From: Undaria pinnatifida
Taxonomy: Eukaryota > Sar > Phaeophyceae > Laminariales > Alariaceae
DNA length: 64,000 nt
Direction of reading: 5' to 3'
NCBI GenBank assembly: GCA_012845835.1
Contig: JABAKD010000019.1
Span: 9,855,736 to 9,919,735, forward strand
Below the pieces are notes generated by a model that saw nothing but the letters and a program-made list of their open reading frames with translations, did no database searches and had not been told where the DNA came from. Both the position numbers and the translations under genes were made by a program. Of this stretch, positions 33,499-45,100 are shown one piece after another. Numbering within the stretch: position 1 is the first letter of the stretch; each line of letters opens with the position of its first letter.

Positions 33499-34278
33499 CT
33501 CCAAGTTTTCCCTTTCGGGCCTCCTGCGCGCCGTACCCACGAAAGCAAATGGGATGTCTCTGTTCTCCGCCTCTAGTCCGCCAATCATCTCCGGGGTTGT
33601 CAGGACGCTGCTGGATGTGTACGGCACCGTCACCATCCGCCCGCTGCAACCCCACATCGACCACGTCTCAATTTTCTCGTTGATGCCAACGACCGCACGA
33701 CGCAATAGCATTCGTTGTTCCGCGTTCATCGCTAGTCTGCCGCAGTTGTACCAAGCACACACCACGACGTGATCCGCCCCACCGAATCTGTTGAAGTATG
33801 GGCTCTTCCTCACAAGGTGCATGATGGCCCTGGTCACCCTCTGCGGGTGGTTGACTCCACCACAATACTTGCTCTTGTTTAGGAGCTTGAAACCAAGCAC
33901 GGGGTAAAGGGGAACGAAAAAAACATCCGCTTTCTCCGGATCCAAGACGCGCCATGGGTGCGAAAGGAGTGATTGGTGTAGCCAGATTTCCCCCATATCT
34001 TGTGCCATGTCGGTGCGCTCATCTTGCCACGGAGGCACGCCCGAATGATGATCGCGGTAGCACTGGATCAGTGCCGTGTGATCGAACACCGGGTCGTCGT
34101 AGACATAGACACTCACCCGGTTAGCGTCCTCAACTTCCAGCTTGGGGGCGAATTCGCTCGAGGTCGCAAAACAAGACTCCTGTGACACCAAAATTGCTCC
34201 TGCCAATAGTGCTATCAGAACGGCTCGAAAAGTGAGCGTTTTCTGTGCGCAGTTGCGGCTTCCTCTGCGGACAAGCAT
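33499..34278 (-). CDS. Exostosin-like GT47 glycosyltransferase, first exon only
   Basis: The first ATG in frame is at 34278 and gives 260 codons up to donor GAG/GTGAGC (33498). A short basic N-terminus is followed by a hydrophobic anchor TFRAVLIALLAGAILVS, then VSVYVYDDP, DMGEIWLHQSLLSHPWRVLD, PEKADVFFVPLYPV, SPYFNRFGGADHVVVCAWYN and IPFAFVGTARR. This is the order of the N-terminal exostosin (GT47) domain of type II Golgi glycosyltransferases, which add sugars to polysaccharides or proteoglycans. The C-terminal half, with the SRR...GC.PV donor-site region, is not found down to the palindrome, where R1 and other repeats lie instead. Either the next exon is far away or the gene is truncated. 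Confidence 0.75.
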
Positions 34279-34302
34279 TATACGCGAGGGTTTCAGTGCC
34301 AC

Positions 34303-34549
34303 GCGTACTATCGCTCACAAGTAAGAAGAGATGAGGTTATCTGGCCCTAAAGGCTTCCTGTCGACTGCTGCCGAACAACCTCTAGCAGGTACCTGGTAGT
34401 GCAACACAAGGGATGCCAGAAAAATGCAAGCGGGTGGCAGGGAGGCGGGGAAACACGGGGGATCCTAGTGTGGAGCTGTTGTTGGTGTACGTTCGCTAAT
34501 ATTAAAAAAAAAAAAACAACACTCCATTAAACTATATATATGAATATTT
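34303..34549. other. Upstream region of GT47 exon
   Basis: This would hold the promoter. I see no clear TATA box or other motif. Confidence 0.3.
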
Positions 34550-34830
34550 GTTTTTTTTTTTTTTTTTAGCACACTTTCACTTTCCAGCTTCTGGACAAGC
34601 CGTGGTCACAGGTGTCAACCCTTCTCCTCCCCGGTTCTTGCCTTCAATTTTTATCGCGCATAGGGTTCAGCAATCCCACTGCTCGTCGATTGTTCATCGA
34701 ATGTTGCTGACTCACGCTCTCGCGCTTTCCGCAAGTAGTCAATTTGTGCACAAGAAAAAGTCCCAACGAATTTATACGAGTATGCACTCGGCGGGGCTCG
34801 AACTCACGAAACTGACCTATATATGAATAT
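34550..34830 (-). mobile_element. SINE with B box
   Basis: On minus GAGTTCGAGCCCC (34805-34793) matches the B box, followed by a body with GAACCCTATGCGCGATAAAA and an A-rich tail (T run at 34551-34567). It pairs with the SINE at 18300-18605. Confidence 0.65.
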
Positions 34831-34889
34831 GTGTACCTATGTATGTAGTCTAAAATTATAGCTATTTTTTCTCGGCTGCAGTAGTGTCG

Positions 34890-35470
34890 GTTCAAGTGTA
34901 CTACTACTGCTGTGTGTCTTGTTCTGTCTTCTCTATTGCACCATTATTTCAACGCAACGACATCAGTACACCCATAGCCCGTGCCGATTCATCCTAGAAA
35001 TAAACAATTCTGTGGTCACACAGACGACTGTAAAACAGAGTAAACAAAACAGTCGCAATCCAAAGCAAATGAAACGCTAGCGCACTGGATACGAGAACAC
35101 AACAAGAATCGAGGCAAACAATGAAAAAAAAAAGAGAAAAAAGAAAAAAGAAAAAGAAGAAGAAAATAAAGCAAAACAAACAAACGACAGTTGTTCTGAA
35201 CAATGACATTGTGATGCACGAAGATCGGAAAGAAAATGAAAGGCTGCAATTGCCAGAGGAACACCACACATACCGACGCATATAAATAGACAATAATAAT
35301 AGGTGCACTCCGTACAGTAGTGTATGTTGAGACGAATGTAGGTCCATCGTCCCGGGCGGGGGAGTATCGGACTGCTCGCTTCCGCAAGCCCCAACTACAA
35401 CTGGGAATTCACGGAAAAAAACACAAGCAACCGAGAACAGCTCTCGATTGGATTCAATACCCATAACAAT
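34890..35470 (-). repeat. R2 LINE 3' end
   Basis: On minus: T-rich 3' UTR, CTGTGTGACCACAGAATTG, TTCTAGGATGAATCGGCACG and GGGTGTACTGATGTCG. Frames reading FFFFFLFSLFFF are T-tract artefacts. Related copies are at 37430-37740. Confidence 0.6.
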
Positions 35471-36158
35471 ATGGCCCTACCAATAATAACTAATAATAAG
35501 GCCCTATTAATGATAGTACCACCAGGTGTATGACAAAAAAACTAGATAACGGATACTGAGTACTCGTAAAACTGCTGCTGGTGCTACAATAGGTAGGTGC
35601 GATTTTGTCGGGAAAAACTCATACAGCGTACATTGACGCATAGTCTTAGGTAAGCTTTAGTTACGATGCTCTTGTGCATGTGTAGGCTGTGCTCACGTGC
35701 TCACCTGCCTACTGTCTACTCGTGGAATAAGGGCGATTTGATAGCCGCACCTCACGCTAACAATTCCGTCGTAGTCCTGGTCTAAGCGGGGCGCGCGCGG
35801 CGAACGTCGTGCGATGTCGTAAATAAGGCTCATGTTCGCAATCATTCTGGACTTTTTTCGGTTGCACCAAGATACCACATATATATTCGACTACTGGCCC
35901 GTTTAGGCTGAGCGATAGCTTCAATGATGGCCTCACGCCATCCAAGGTAGTTAGGAGTCAATCTGAGTTGTCTGCCGATAACACAGTGTCGCAAATGAGG
36001 GGCTTATTTGCGACACCGTGTCGCAAATAGCTTATTTGCGACAGGGTCTGAACATTGGTCAGTTGCCCCAAGATACCACCTATCTCCTGGTCTCGAATAC
36101 CGTAATCATGCGAAGGTTGGCACCGGGGTGCGATCGATATTTATGTTTAAATGTTTCT
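35471..36158. repeat. Spacer with TTTGCGACAC palindrome repeats
   Basis: From about 35895 the block GCTGAGCGATAGC..CAATG, TTACGCCAT-like, CAATCTG..TGTCTGCCGA and TTTGCGACAC units recurs at 37220-37362. The perfect palindrome at 36006-36028 has arms ATTTGCGACAC and GTGTCGCAAAT around one C. Nothing recognised in 35471-35890. Confidence 0.6.
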
Positions 36159-36166
36159 ACGTTGTG

Positions 36167-36367
36167 CTGACGTATGTATGTTGTGCCTGTCGTACCCAGT
36201 ACTAGGGCATGACATTGCGTTGTCGAATGCATTACGATGCATTATCTCTGTGTCGTAGCTTGTGACCACAGAGCTGATCTTTCTAGGGTGAAGAATCAGT
36301 ACGGACACTGGGTGTGCTGGATGTCGACGAGTAGAAGAACGGTTTGATGTGAAGAACACACACACAC
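36167..36367 (+). mobile_element. 5'-truncated R2 LINE, 201 bp, with 8-bp target duplication
   Basis: Flanked by ACGTTGTG at 36159-36166 and 36368-36375. It starts CTGACGTATGTATGTTGTGC and ends GAAGAACAC(AC)n, matching the end of the LINE at 24169-25592. A paralogous repeat at 37111-37150 has the site unoccupied. Confidence 0.85.
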
Positions 36368-36375
36368 ACGTTGTG

Positions 36376-37430
36376 TTTTTTATCGCACCCCGGAGCTATC
36401 TCTCCGATGGGTGCCAACCTTCCGATGGGGGTGCGGAAATACAGTTAAATCATGCCGTTCTTCAATTTTGGCGCACCCCCGGTGCGATCTCTCCGATGGG
36501 TGCGCTGCTGAATCGAATTACACCGCGCCGTACTGGGTTTGACCGTAGGTGCCGTTGTCGCTGGCTGGAATGCATAAGGGTATCGGAGTCTGGTGCGTGT
36601 CAACATGGCGTTGGGGTTGGTTGTAGGGCCGAAGCGAGTTTGGTTGCGACATGTTGCAATAGGACGGAGACCGATGCTCCGAAGTAATGCTTTTGCTGAA
36701 ATGTCACGTACACTATGGGTCTGCTGTTCGCTTTATGCTGAACCACTCGATTTCCTCCGTAGTTCCTGTTCTGCCTCGGTTGCACAAGGTAGGTATTGTA
36801 ATATCGTACCACGAGCTGGTTCTGTGATTTGTGAGGTGTACTGGTAGGCGGCATGTACCGGATGATATGTGCTGTGTGATTGGTTTAGAGCATACAAATT
36901 AAACGACTCAAAGCTACCTAAAACGACTTGACCGAAGATGCGTTGGTGAAGTACGTTTGAGAGGAGTGGCGCACTGGTGATATATCATCGGAGTATGAAA
37001 TAATGAGAATATTACCTACCACAGACCCGCTGCGGTGGCCCTCAATTTCTACTCATGTCGGGGAGATCACACCCGGGGGCGATCTCTCCGATGGGGGTGC
37101 GAAAACACGATTAAATGTATCTATGTTGTTGTGTTTTTTATCGCACCCCGGTGCTATCTCTCCGATGGGTGCCAACCTACCGATGGGTGCCAACCTTCGC
37201 ATGATTACGGTACTGGCCCGTTTTGGCTGAGCGATAGCCTCAATGGTAGCCTTACGCCATGCCGACACACCCTTGGTGGTTTGGAGACAATCTGGGGTGC
37301 CTGCCGAAAACGCAGCGTGGTGTCGCAAATAAGGCATATTTGCGACACCGTGTCGCAAATAGCATCAGGCTACCCTTTTATTTTCAAGATATACTCCGAA
37401 GTATGTGCGTATGTACAATTGTAGCGCAAT
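36376..37430. repeat. Tandemly arranged GCACCCCGGTGC-type repeats
   Basis: The segment TTTTTTATCGCACCCCGG followed by TATCTCTCCGATGGGTGCC occurs at 36376-36430 and 37133-37185. Shortened forms lie at 36470-36510 and 37070-37100. The palindrome ATTTGCGACAC-C-GTGTCGCAAAT is at 37338-37360. No gene recognised. Confidence 0.7.
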
Positions 37431-37867
37431 TTTTTCTTGGCTGTGGTAGCGTCGGTTCAAGTGTACTACCACTGCTGTGTGTCTTGTTGTGCTGTCTTCA
37501 TATTACACAATTGTTTCTAGTACACCCAGAGTCCGTGCCGATTCATCCTAGAGATATACCTGGTACAATTCTGGGGTCACACAGACGACGACTGCTGTGA
37601 AACAGACAATTCTGTGGTCACACAGACGACTACTACTGTGAAACATATAATTCTGTGGTTACGCAGACGACTGTAAAACATACAATTCTGTGGTCACACA
37701 GACGACTGTAAAACAGAGAGTAAACAAAACAGTCGCAGCGTAAAGCAAATCGAGGACCAACGCCCGAATGGGTGGGGTGGATCGTAACTGGACCAAGTCC
37801 GGCGGAAGGCCATACCCCATGGCCAGGGGTTTTGTTAGTGGGTGAGCTTGCGCAAGTCCCACCCAAC
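37431..37867 (-). repeat. R2 3' end with local duplications
   Basis: CAATTCTGTGGTCACACAGACGAC-type units repeat three to four times at 37565-37715. They are followed by sequence without recognised features up to the start of the right arm. Confidence 0.55.
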
Positions 37868-38885
37868 CCGGAAAGATGGCATTCCGGGTGGCTATCTCCA
37901 CCGAACCTGACCCTCAGGGGAAAGGCCGGGTCGACATACACACGCATCCGTATACAACGACAAACGGCAGCTTGCGCTGCCGGGGTTGTAACGAAGACCA
38001 CTGATAGGGACAGCTTACGCTATACCTACAATGAGACCCGAAGGGTGCGCCAGCTAGCGTTGGGCTGCGAAAGCAACTGAGTTAAATCGACACACGACGC
38101 GTATGAAAATACGTGGAAGAGTGTGGAGAGCTAAAGTTTTTTTTTCCCCATACGCTCAAGGGTGCACGAAGATTCCAATCCAGCACACTTATGTACCCCC
38201 CCCCCCCCCTACCGAAGGGGCGTTTTTTTTTTTTTTTTCCATTTTTTTTTCAAGCGACAACCCGTTTGACCTGTACTCTTGCTGTGCTCGTAGTAGTTGA
38301 TCTCGTTTTCTGTCCTAGTTTCAGACGTCTGCATGCTTCGCAGAATTGGTTAACAAGTGCCCCATCAAGGCTCCCCGCTATATTCAGGCCACACAATTTG
38401 AACGAAGAGTCAACGTCACAACATGGTGCATTGCGCGTGAAGCACTAGGGATGTACCACGAAGTGAGGGTTCACACCAAAGGAAACAAAACAGTCAACCA
38501 GTAGATAGATGCTTGCCATGATGAACGAAGTACTGTTGCACGCTGAGACTTGTGTAAGAAGAGGTAAAGCTTGAGTGAAGGAGCTCGCCTGAAGCAGACA
38601 CATCGAAGTTGTTGCCGTCGACACGATTTATGGTGCTTGTCGATAAGGACAACTCCCATCTATCATCCCCGCGGCAGCGGGTGCACTGCAAAACACGGCA
38701 GCACGTTGCTTGCCGTACCTCGGCCGTACCAACAACACTTGGAGCCCCTGGGTGAAAGAGTATAACAGCAACGAACAAATTATGTTTGCCTTCTAACGCA
38801 TACCCCCTTCATCACGGGCGATATCTTGTTGACACCCAGTCAATGCGACACCCTACAAGTGTACCGCTGCATGACTCTCATGGGA

Positions 38886-39119
38886 TCAAATGAGAGCGAA
38901 GTGTCTCTTCTTGATACGCGTGCGCCCCCTCGAGCTTACGCTCGGCTGCAGTGTACCCTCCTCCTCCTCGTCGTCCTCCTCCTTCTCCTCCTCGTCCTCC
39001 TCCTTCTCCTCCTCGTCCTCCTCCTTCTCCTCCTCGTCCTCCTCCTTCTCCTCCTCGTCCTCCTCCTTCTCCTCCTCGTCCTCGTCCTCGTCCTCCTCGT
39101 CCTCGTCCTCGTCCTCGTT

Positions 39120-39158
<39 letters not shown>

Positions 39159-42100
39159 CTCCTCTTCTTCCTCCTCTTCCTCCTCCTCCTCCTCCTCCTC
39201 CTCCTCCTCCTCCTCCTCCTCCTCCTCCTCCTCCTCCTCCTCCTCCTCCTCCTCCTCCTCCTCCTCCTCCTCAGAGTCGACAATCTCCTGTTCGTCTAAG
39301 ACTCCGCCGTTCTGTGGCGCTCGTGCACGCTGCTTGCCCTTCCCCCGTTTAGCCATTACGACTGAGGCTCTGAGACTCTTGCTTCTCTTGCCCTTTCTCA
39401 ACATGTTTACCACCTTCGACCTCTCTGTCTCGCCCACATCAAAGCTGGCCTTGAATCTCACCGTGTCAGGATCTGCTTGCCCCATGGCTAGTGAAGCTGC
39501 GTGTTGCTCCCGCACGTGGTGAGACATGCAGCACTTCCACAGCCAACGATTAGGGGTGCAAAACAAACACCAAAGGGGTACGTTGGTACATGGGGTGGCT
39601 GCCGTACTTTTTGCCGCCGCTTTCAGGCCGATCGCAACGACGGTCTTTCGCGAATCCGTCTTCGGTGCTAGCGGGCAGTTGGAATGAATCTAAGATGCAG
39701 CCTTGCCCTTAGTCGGCACGACCACCCACGTCTTGCAGCCATCTCCACCACAGAAGCCGCACGTGTCGCGCTTTTGAAGGTCCTGCGGGATTAGCACCGT
39801 CAACGGACCAAGTCAACGTCTTTTGACGAGATGCACAGGTTGAAACAAAAAACAGTCATACAGTTTCTAAACCGTCGGACGGATCAGGTATTCAGCGTGG
39901 GTGTAACGGCTGTGGCCAATTTTCGCGGGAGTAACCCTAGGAGTTTTTCCGTCAAGACCATAGGCACGACTGCAAAAACCTTTCGCTTTCAGGGCAGACG
40001 AACCTCACCTCGTTCTCGAGGATGTGTCCCGCCATGTGCTGCAGAAGCTTTTTCGGATCCGTCTCCAAGAAGCAAAGTGGACACTCGACCTTCCCGTCAA
40101 CAGATGCTGCCAGAACTTCGCCTGCCCCAAGCGTCTCGCGAGACGTGCAAGTCAGATCGTCATGCAGAGGAAGCGGGTCCTGGTGGCCGCGTGGAGGCTT
40201 GCGTACATCAGGAACGGCCGCCCAGCCCTGGACGTTCTCCACGATTTCTTGCAGCACATTGAGTGTTGTGGTCATCTCGTCCATGCTAAACACGTACGTC
40301 ATCTTGTCCATGTCCATCGTCGGGTCCAGCTCGATGACCAGAGCAACAGAACAACTGTACGAGGTGGTCGTGTGAACTTTTCGATTTGCCCACTCGAACG
40401 TCGAACCAGTGCCCGTCGCAACCAGCTTCATGAGCTTCCCCTTCACCGTCTGTCCTGCTCCTTCGTCTCCTGTTACCGGTGACTCCGACACGACTAGAAC
40501 CCCGACGCAGTACTTCACGGGCTGCTGACGGTCTGCACGGAGTCTGAAAAGCGTTGCAAAGGGAGAGCCTATCTGCAACGTTTTGCCAACGTCGTCTAAG
40601 CTTTTGCTGCCGCGGTCCATGTCTACGCCGGTACGGGTCGTGAAGCCCCGCACACGTGCGAGGCGGTCGCGGGAAGCCGTCCCTGCATGAGATCCCGTGA
40701 ATTCTTTCACAGCTGAGGCCTTGAACACCTGCCACGAAACCCAAAAATCAAGATAAACGTAAGACAACAAGTCATTTATACAAAAAGAAGCCCCATTTTA
40801 GGGTCGCGTCCTTCTGATTTCCCAGGATCTCACACGAAAGCGCAAACGTGAAAACTCGTGTTGCTACAGAGGCAGGCACACGCCACGTACGTGCGCCATT
40901 TCAATAAGTGTCGTTTCCGACACGCATATTGTGCTTCTTGCTCTGGGAAATGGCGACAGGAAATAAAGGTCGAGCGCTCGTTTGGTAAGGCTTACAACAG
41001 GTTTGAACGCACCTTTTTGGCGCCGATTTGCACAAACTTGGAGTGGCGAGGCGGCCCTGAATTTTCCCCTACAGACTCCGTCTCCAACGCTTCTCGAATC
41101 TCAGCGTCGTCACTCTCCCCGTCACCAGCATCCTGACCTTCCGCAGAAAGCGACTGGGTCTCAACACTCGAAGACGCCCCCCGGTCAAGATCTTCCTCGT
41201 CACCACCTCCGGTGTCACCGCCCGAGCGCATCTCTGGCATGTCCGAGTCGGGCCTGCAAGGACACGTGTGGTGAAGGGCGGGGCAGAGACGTGACTTTTT
41301 TTTTCTCTTTGTCATTTCAAGGTAATTCGAAGTACACATCCACACACATCGACCAGAGTCAATCTTGACGCAGACACACGCTTAACATACAGTAGTGCTT
41401 CAAACGGCTCATGACAAATCAGGGAAAATGTGAAACGAACAGCACTTATCCGACTAGCGCACCTACCCGAAAGGGAAGAACATCGTGACGCGCTTTGCCT
41501 CGAGGTGGTCGAAGGTGTCTTGAGTCACGTCGGCGAAGTCGTCGTGTGCCTGAAGAACTCTAAGCGCAGCTCGCCGCCCATCATTCCAGCATTCAACCAC
41601 GTCCAGACCCCGCACGTCGCAGCCTCCGGCTGGTCCAGCTTCCGACCAAGTCTTCACGTTCATGTGGTCGATGGAGTCGTTCAAGCGACGAGACTTCTTT
41701 GCCCAGTTCGGGTGCTTCGCGTAGATCTCCTCGAGCGCGACAGCAGCACCAAGGCGGTCACCAAGTTCCTTCCCGTCGACGTTGCTGGCGTGTATCAGGG
41801 TTCGTACCACCGCAAAGCTATTCTCAAGCGCATCCGTACCGATCTGCCAGAGGTACAGATCCATTGCCGGGCAGTGCTGCTGAACTTTGAGCGCGCAGAA
41901 GTAGATGCCTCGGATGGTAGCCTGCAGGTCGTGGTAGAGCTGGCCCGTCATGAAGGCAGTTCGTCGAGCACGGAAAATGATGAGCAGCAAATGCGACACG
42001 CGCGAAAGCCCTTCCAGAAGTTGTCCCACTGTCTTGGCAGGGTCGCACAAAACAGCGAGAAGGTCTTCTGCGATTGCCGCTTTCACCTTTGTCCGGAGGA

Positions 42101-45100
42101 TAAATCGGCGACACAAAAGGACAAGACGGGGAAATCTGAGCAAGGGTTTGTGCAAGGTTTTTAGTCCAGGACCGTCGCAATCGTTCACGCCCTGAAAGGT
42201 GAAGACGGCGACAAGCCCCGGTGGTGCTCGGCCTGCGCGAAATGAGCTATGTATGTCATCCCATAATTTTTCGCCTACTCATCCATCAGCCTCTCGTGTA
42301 GAATATTACACATGGACGAGTGCTAAGACGAGGCTCTGTGTCTGCGAGAGATCAACATCTCACCTTTAGGTCGCGGTGCAATGCTGCCAGCCCCGGCTTC
42401 GTGGCCAACTCGTTTACCCTGTCCTGATCAGCGTTCGCAACTTCAACCTGCTTCGCCATCAGCCTCACAGCGAGCCCAACATTCTGCCTGCACCATGAAA
42501 CAAAGACAACCACACGGGAAGGTAAAAAACTACAGAGTTTCAAAATGTCGTCGTGCCTAAGGTCGTACTTGTGACGGGCTAGTTCGTTGTTGTTCATACG
42601 GATGGCATCCAGCACAGCCAACCACACGCGGCGCATGAAAGAACACGTACGCGAAGATGCTGATGAAACCACCAAATGTACAGCAATGATCCTTCTAAAA
42701 ACGTGCTTGTCGTCCACGTTGAACAAGCTGCTGTAAGTCTCTTCCGGCTTGCCGTCGTACCACCGAAAGAGCTCTGGGTAGCTGTCGCGATTTAGCGGAA
42801 GCCCCTCCCCCGAAATCGTGACACCTTTCTGCGAAAGATCTCTCGTTCGATTCGTTTGTCGTTGTGCTTCATGTCAAACCTCTGCACCACGCCGCAGATG
42901 CTAGTGTTCGAGTCGATGAGCTTCAAAGGGGCCAATTGCGTGGACTTCACAGCAGAAGTAAAGTCGAAGAGCATCGGCCGCCGAACCCCATCCCCGTCCG
43001 AAGCCAACAGCACGATCGATCCAATGGTGCCCGCGAACCGGTCCTCCCACACCTCCAGTATCTGGTGTTGACGAAGGAGGTATAAAAACATAGCGACTGG
43101 TCGTCAATGATGCAAAGGTACGGCCCACAGGTGCAGCGAGGTACCAAAAAGTTCAACATCAACCTTAGATTGCCTAGGAGTAAGAGCTAGCAAATTGATT
43201 TTACACACTCGGCCGTTGTTCATGTTATTTGTTGAAGATACACTTCCGTTGTTGGAGTTGGAATGCCGTTGAAAGGGAAACGGGGCCTAGACCCGCACCA
43301 GAACGGTGCAGCACAAATCTTGCTTACCGTCTTCAGAACCCGCATCTGCTGTTGAGGATTAGGTGCCTTACAGCTGGCAAAAGCCGCCACTGGTATGGCG
43401 TGGTGCGGACGACGCCCAAGAGCCATAGCGGCGATGACAGTGTGCTCGCTGCCGATGTGCGAATGTCCCTCGCCGAGGTTCTTCGACAAGTTTTCGAGGT
43501 TGGAGAGGCCGCCGAACTTCGTGTTCTCGATGGAAGTATGCTGTACGCACAAACCCAAAATCTGGGGGGCAACAAAAACGAAAAGAACACAGTCCGCACG
43601 TTGGATGGGTTGCTTCTCCTGAAGGAATAACTTGATCGGAAACCCTTGCAATCCTTACTCGCGGCGTAAACCTTGATCACCAGAAACACAACATGTTCAA
43701 CGTAGCCAGCACTACCGAAAGTGCATGCGACGACAGCACACAAAACTTCCAACCACCTACCTCGTCCGTCGGACCATTATAGCGTGCACGTTGGTCGGTC
43801 GCGATCTCGTCGATCTGAAGAATGATCACTCTCTTCTCGCCCTCGTACAGCCCCGCAAAGCGCTGTAGATTCGCAGTTATGGCTGCGATCAGGCACTTTC
43901 GCTCGAGCGATGCACAGACCACGAACTTCATCTGAAACAGGCAGAACGACATCGTTGCCGGAAGGACCAGAGAACTTGCGTTAGGTGTAGTACCAATAGC
44001 AACAAACACTTGAGGAACAGGTGAGAAACAATTGAGAGACGCCATGACTTCTGATGCGACCAAACGATGAGTTCTACTTCGCGCGAGAGCGATCTAGCTA
44101 GTTCCACTCACCGAAGGTGCGGCGATCTTCGCGTACACCGCCGTTGCTCCCGGAAAACCTGCTGCTTGGTGTAAAGCGTGCAGCATTGCTTGTCCTCCGA
44201 GCCGCATCGCGAGAATCGCCAGGTCAAAATCGTCCTCACTGTAGCCCTTCGCCTTGTAGGTACCACCCACTGCCTGCTTTAGTCTGTGCAGAATAGCGTT
44301 CATCGACAACCCGTCTCTCCGGGCCTGGCCCATCAGTCTTCTCACGCCACCCACATCGTGGTCCGCTAAGTAAAAAAACATGCTCTTGGCGAGTGCTACC
44401 CGACGATGAGAGGTGGCGCATTTCCTGACCTGGTTCAGGGTATAAAGCTTCTGCACTTCAAATCTCCCCTTCCACCTTTCGGAGCGGTTTCTTTTCTGGT
44501 ACGGAGTCAAGAAGTCGATAGCCAGCCTGTTCAGCCCGTCGTCTTCTGCTTCCAGCGCCGATCTCTGAACCAAAGCTGAATACAGACGGCACAGCGGTAG
44601 AGCAAACAAGCAGCAGCTAGTGTGTGAGCGAACACGTGTGATGGAGCGACGTTAAATACGCCCAGCATGAACCACGTCGCGTGCCGACTCGAATTCAATG
44701 GCCATCACTACCCTAGTTTGAAGACTCGAACTGACTCTCACGTCTGTAGGCCTTGCCGTACTTGATTTCCGTGCACGGGCGGCATGTTTGTCCCGGCTGT
44801 TCCACCGTCACGGTACAACCTGGACTGAAGATGCCGCGGGACGTGGTCGCCAACGCGTGGAGGGCTATGCGATTTTTGCGCACCCGCACTTCCCAAGCCA
44901 CTACCGTTGCCTGGCTGCCGATGCCATGCACAGTCAGAGGGTAGTGTTGAAGAACAGGCTCCCGGACTTCCGGAGCTGTCCCTACACAGCAGTGGGGAGT
45001 TTCAACACTTGGTGTGTTGGTGGAGCCTCGCCTATCTTCAGCGCCAGAATGCATGTCGTCATCCTCGCCCCACTCGCCCAAAATCCCCTCAAGCCCGCCC

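Noticed and set aside
38890-39522. Long plus-strand frames encoding poly-Ser or poly-Pro
   Set aside because: They are antisense to the Glu/Asp-coding microsatellite of the last TE1 exon, and have no splice or domain support.
41430-42164. A 244-codon plus-strand open frame
   Set aside because: It lies opposite TE1 exon 8, which has matching splice sites, correct phase and recognisable motifs; the plus frame has neither.
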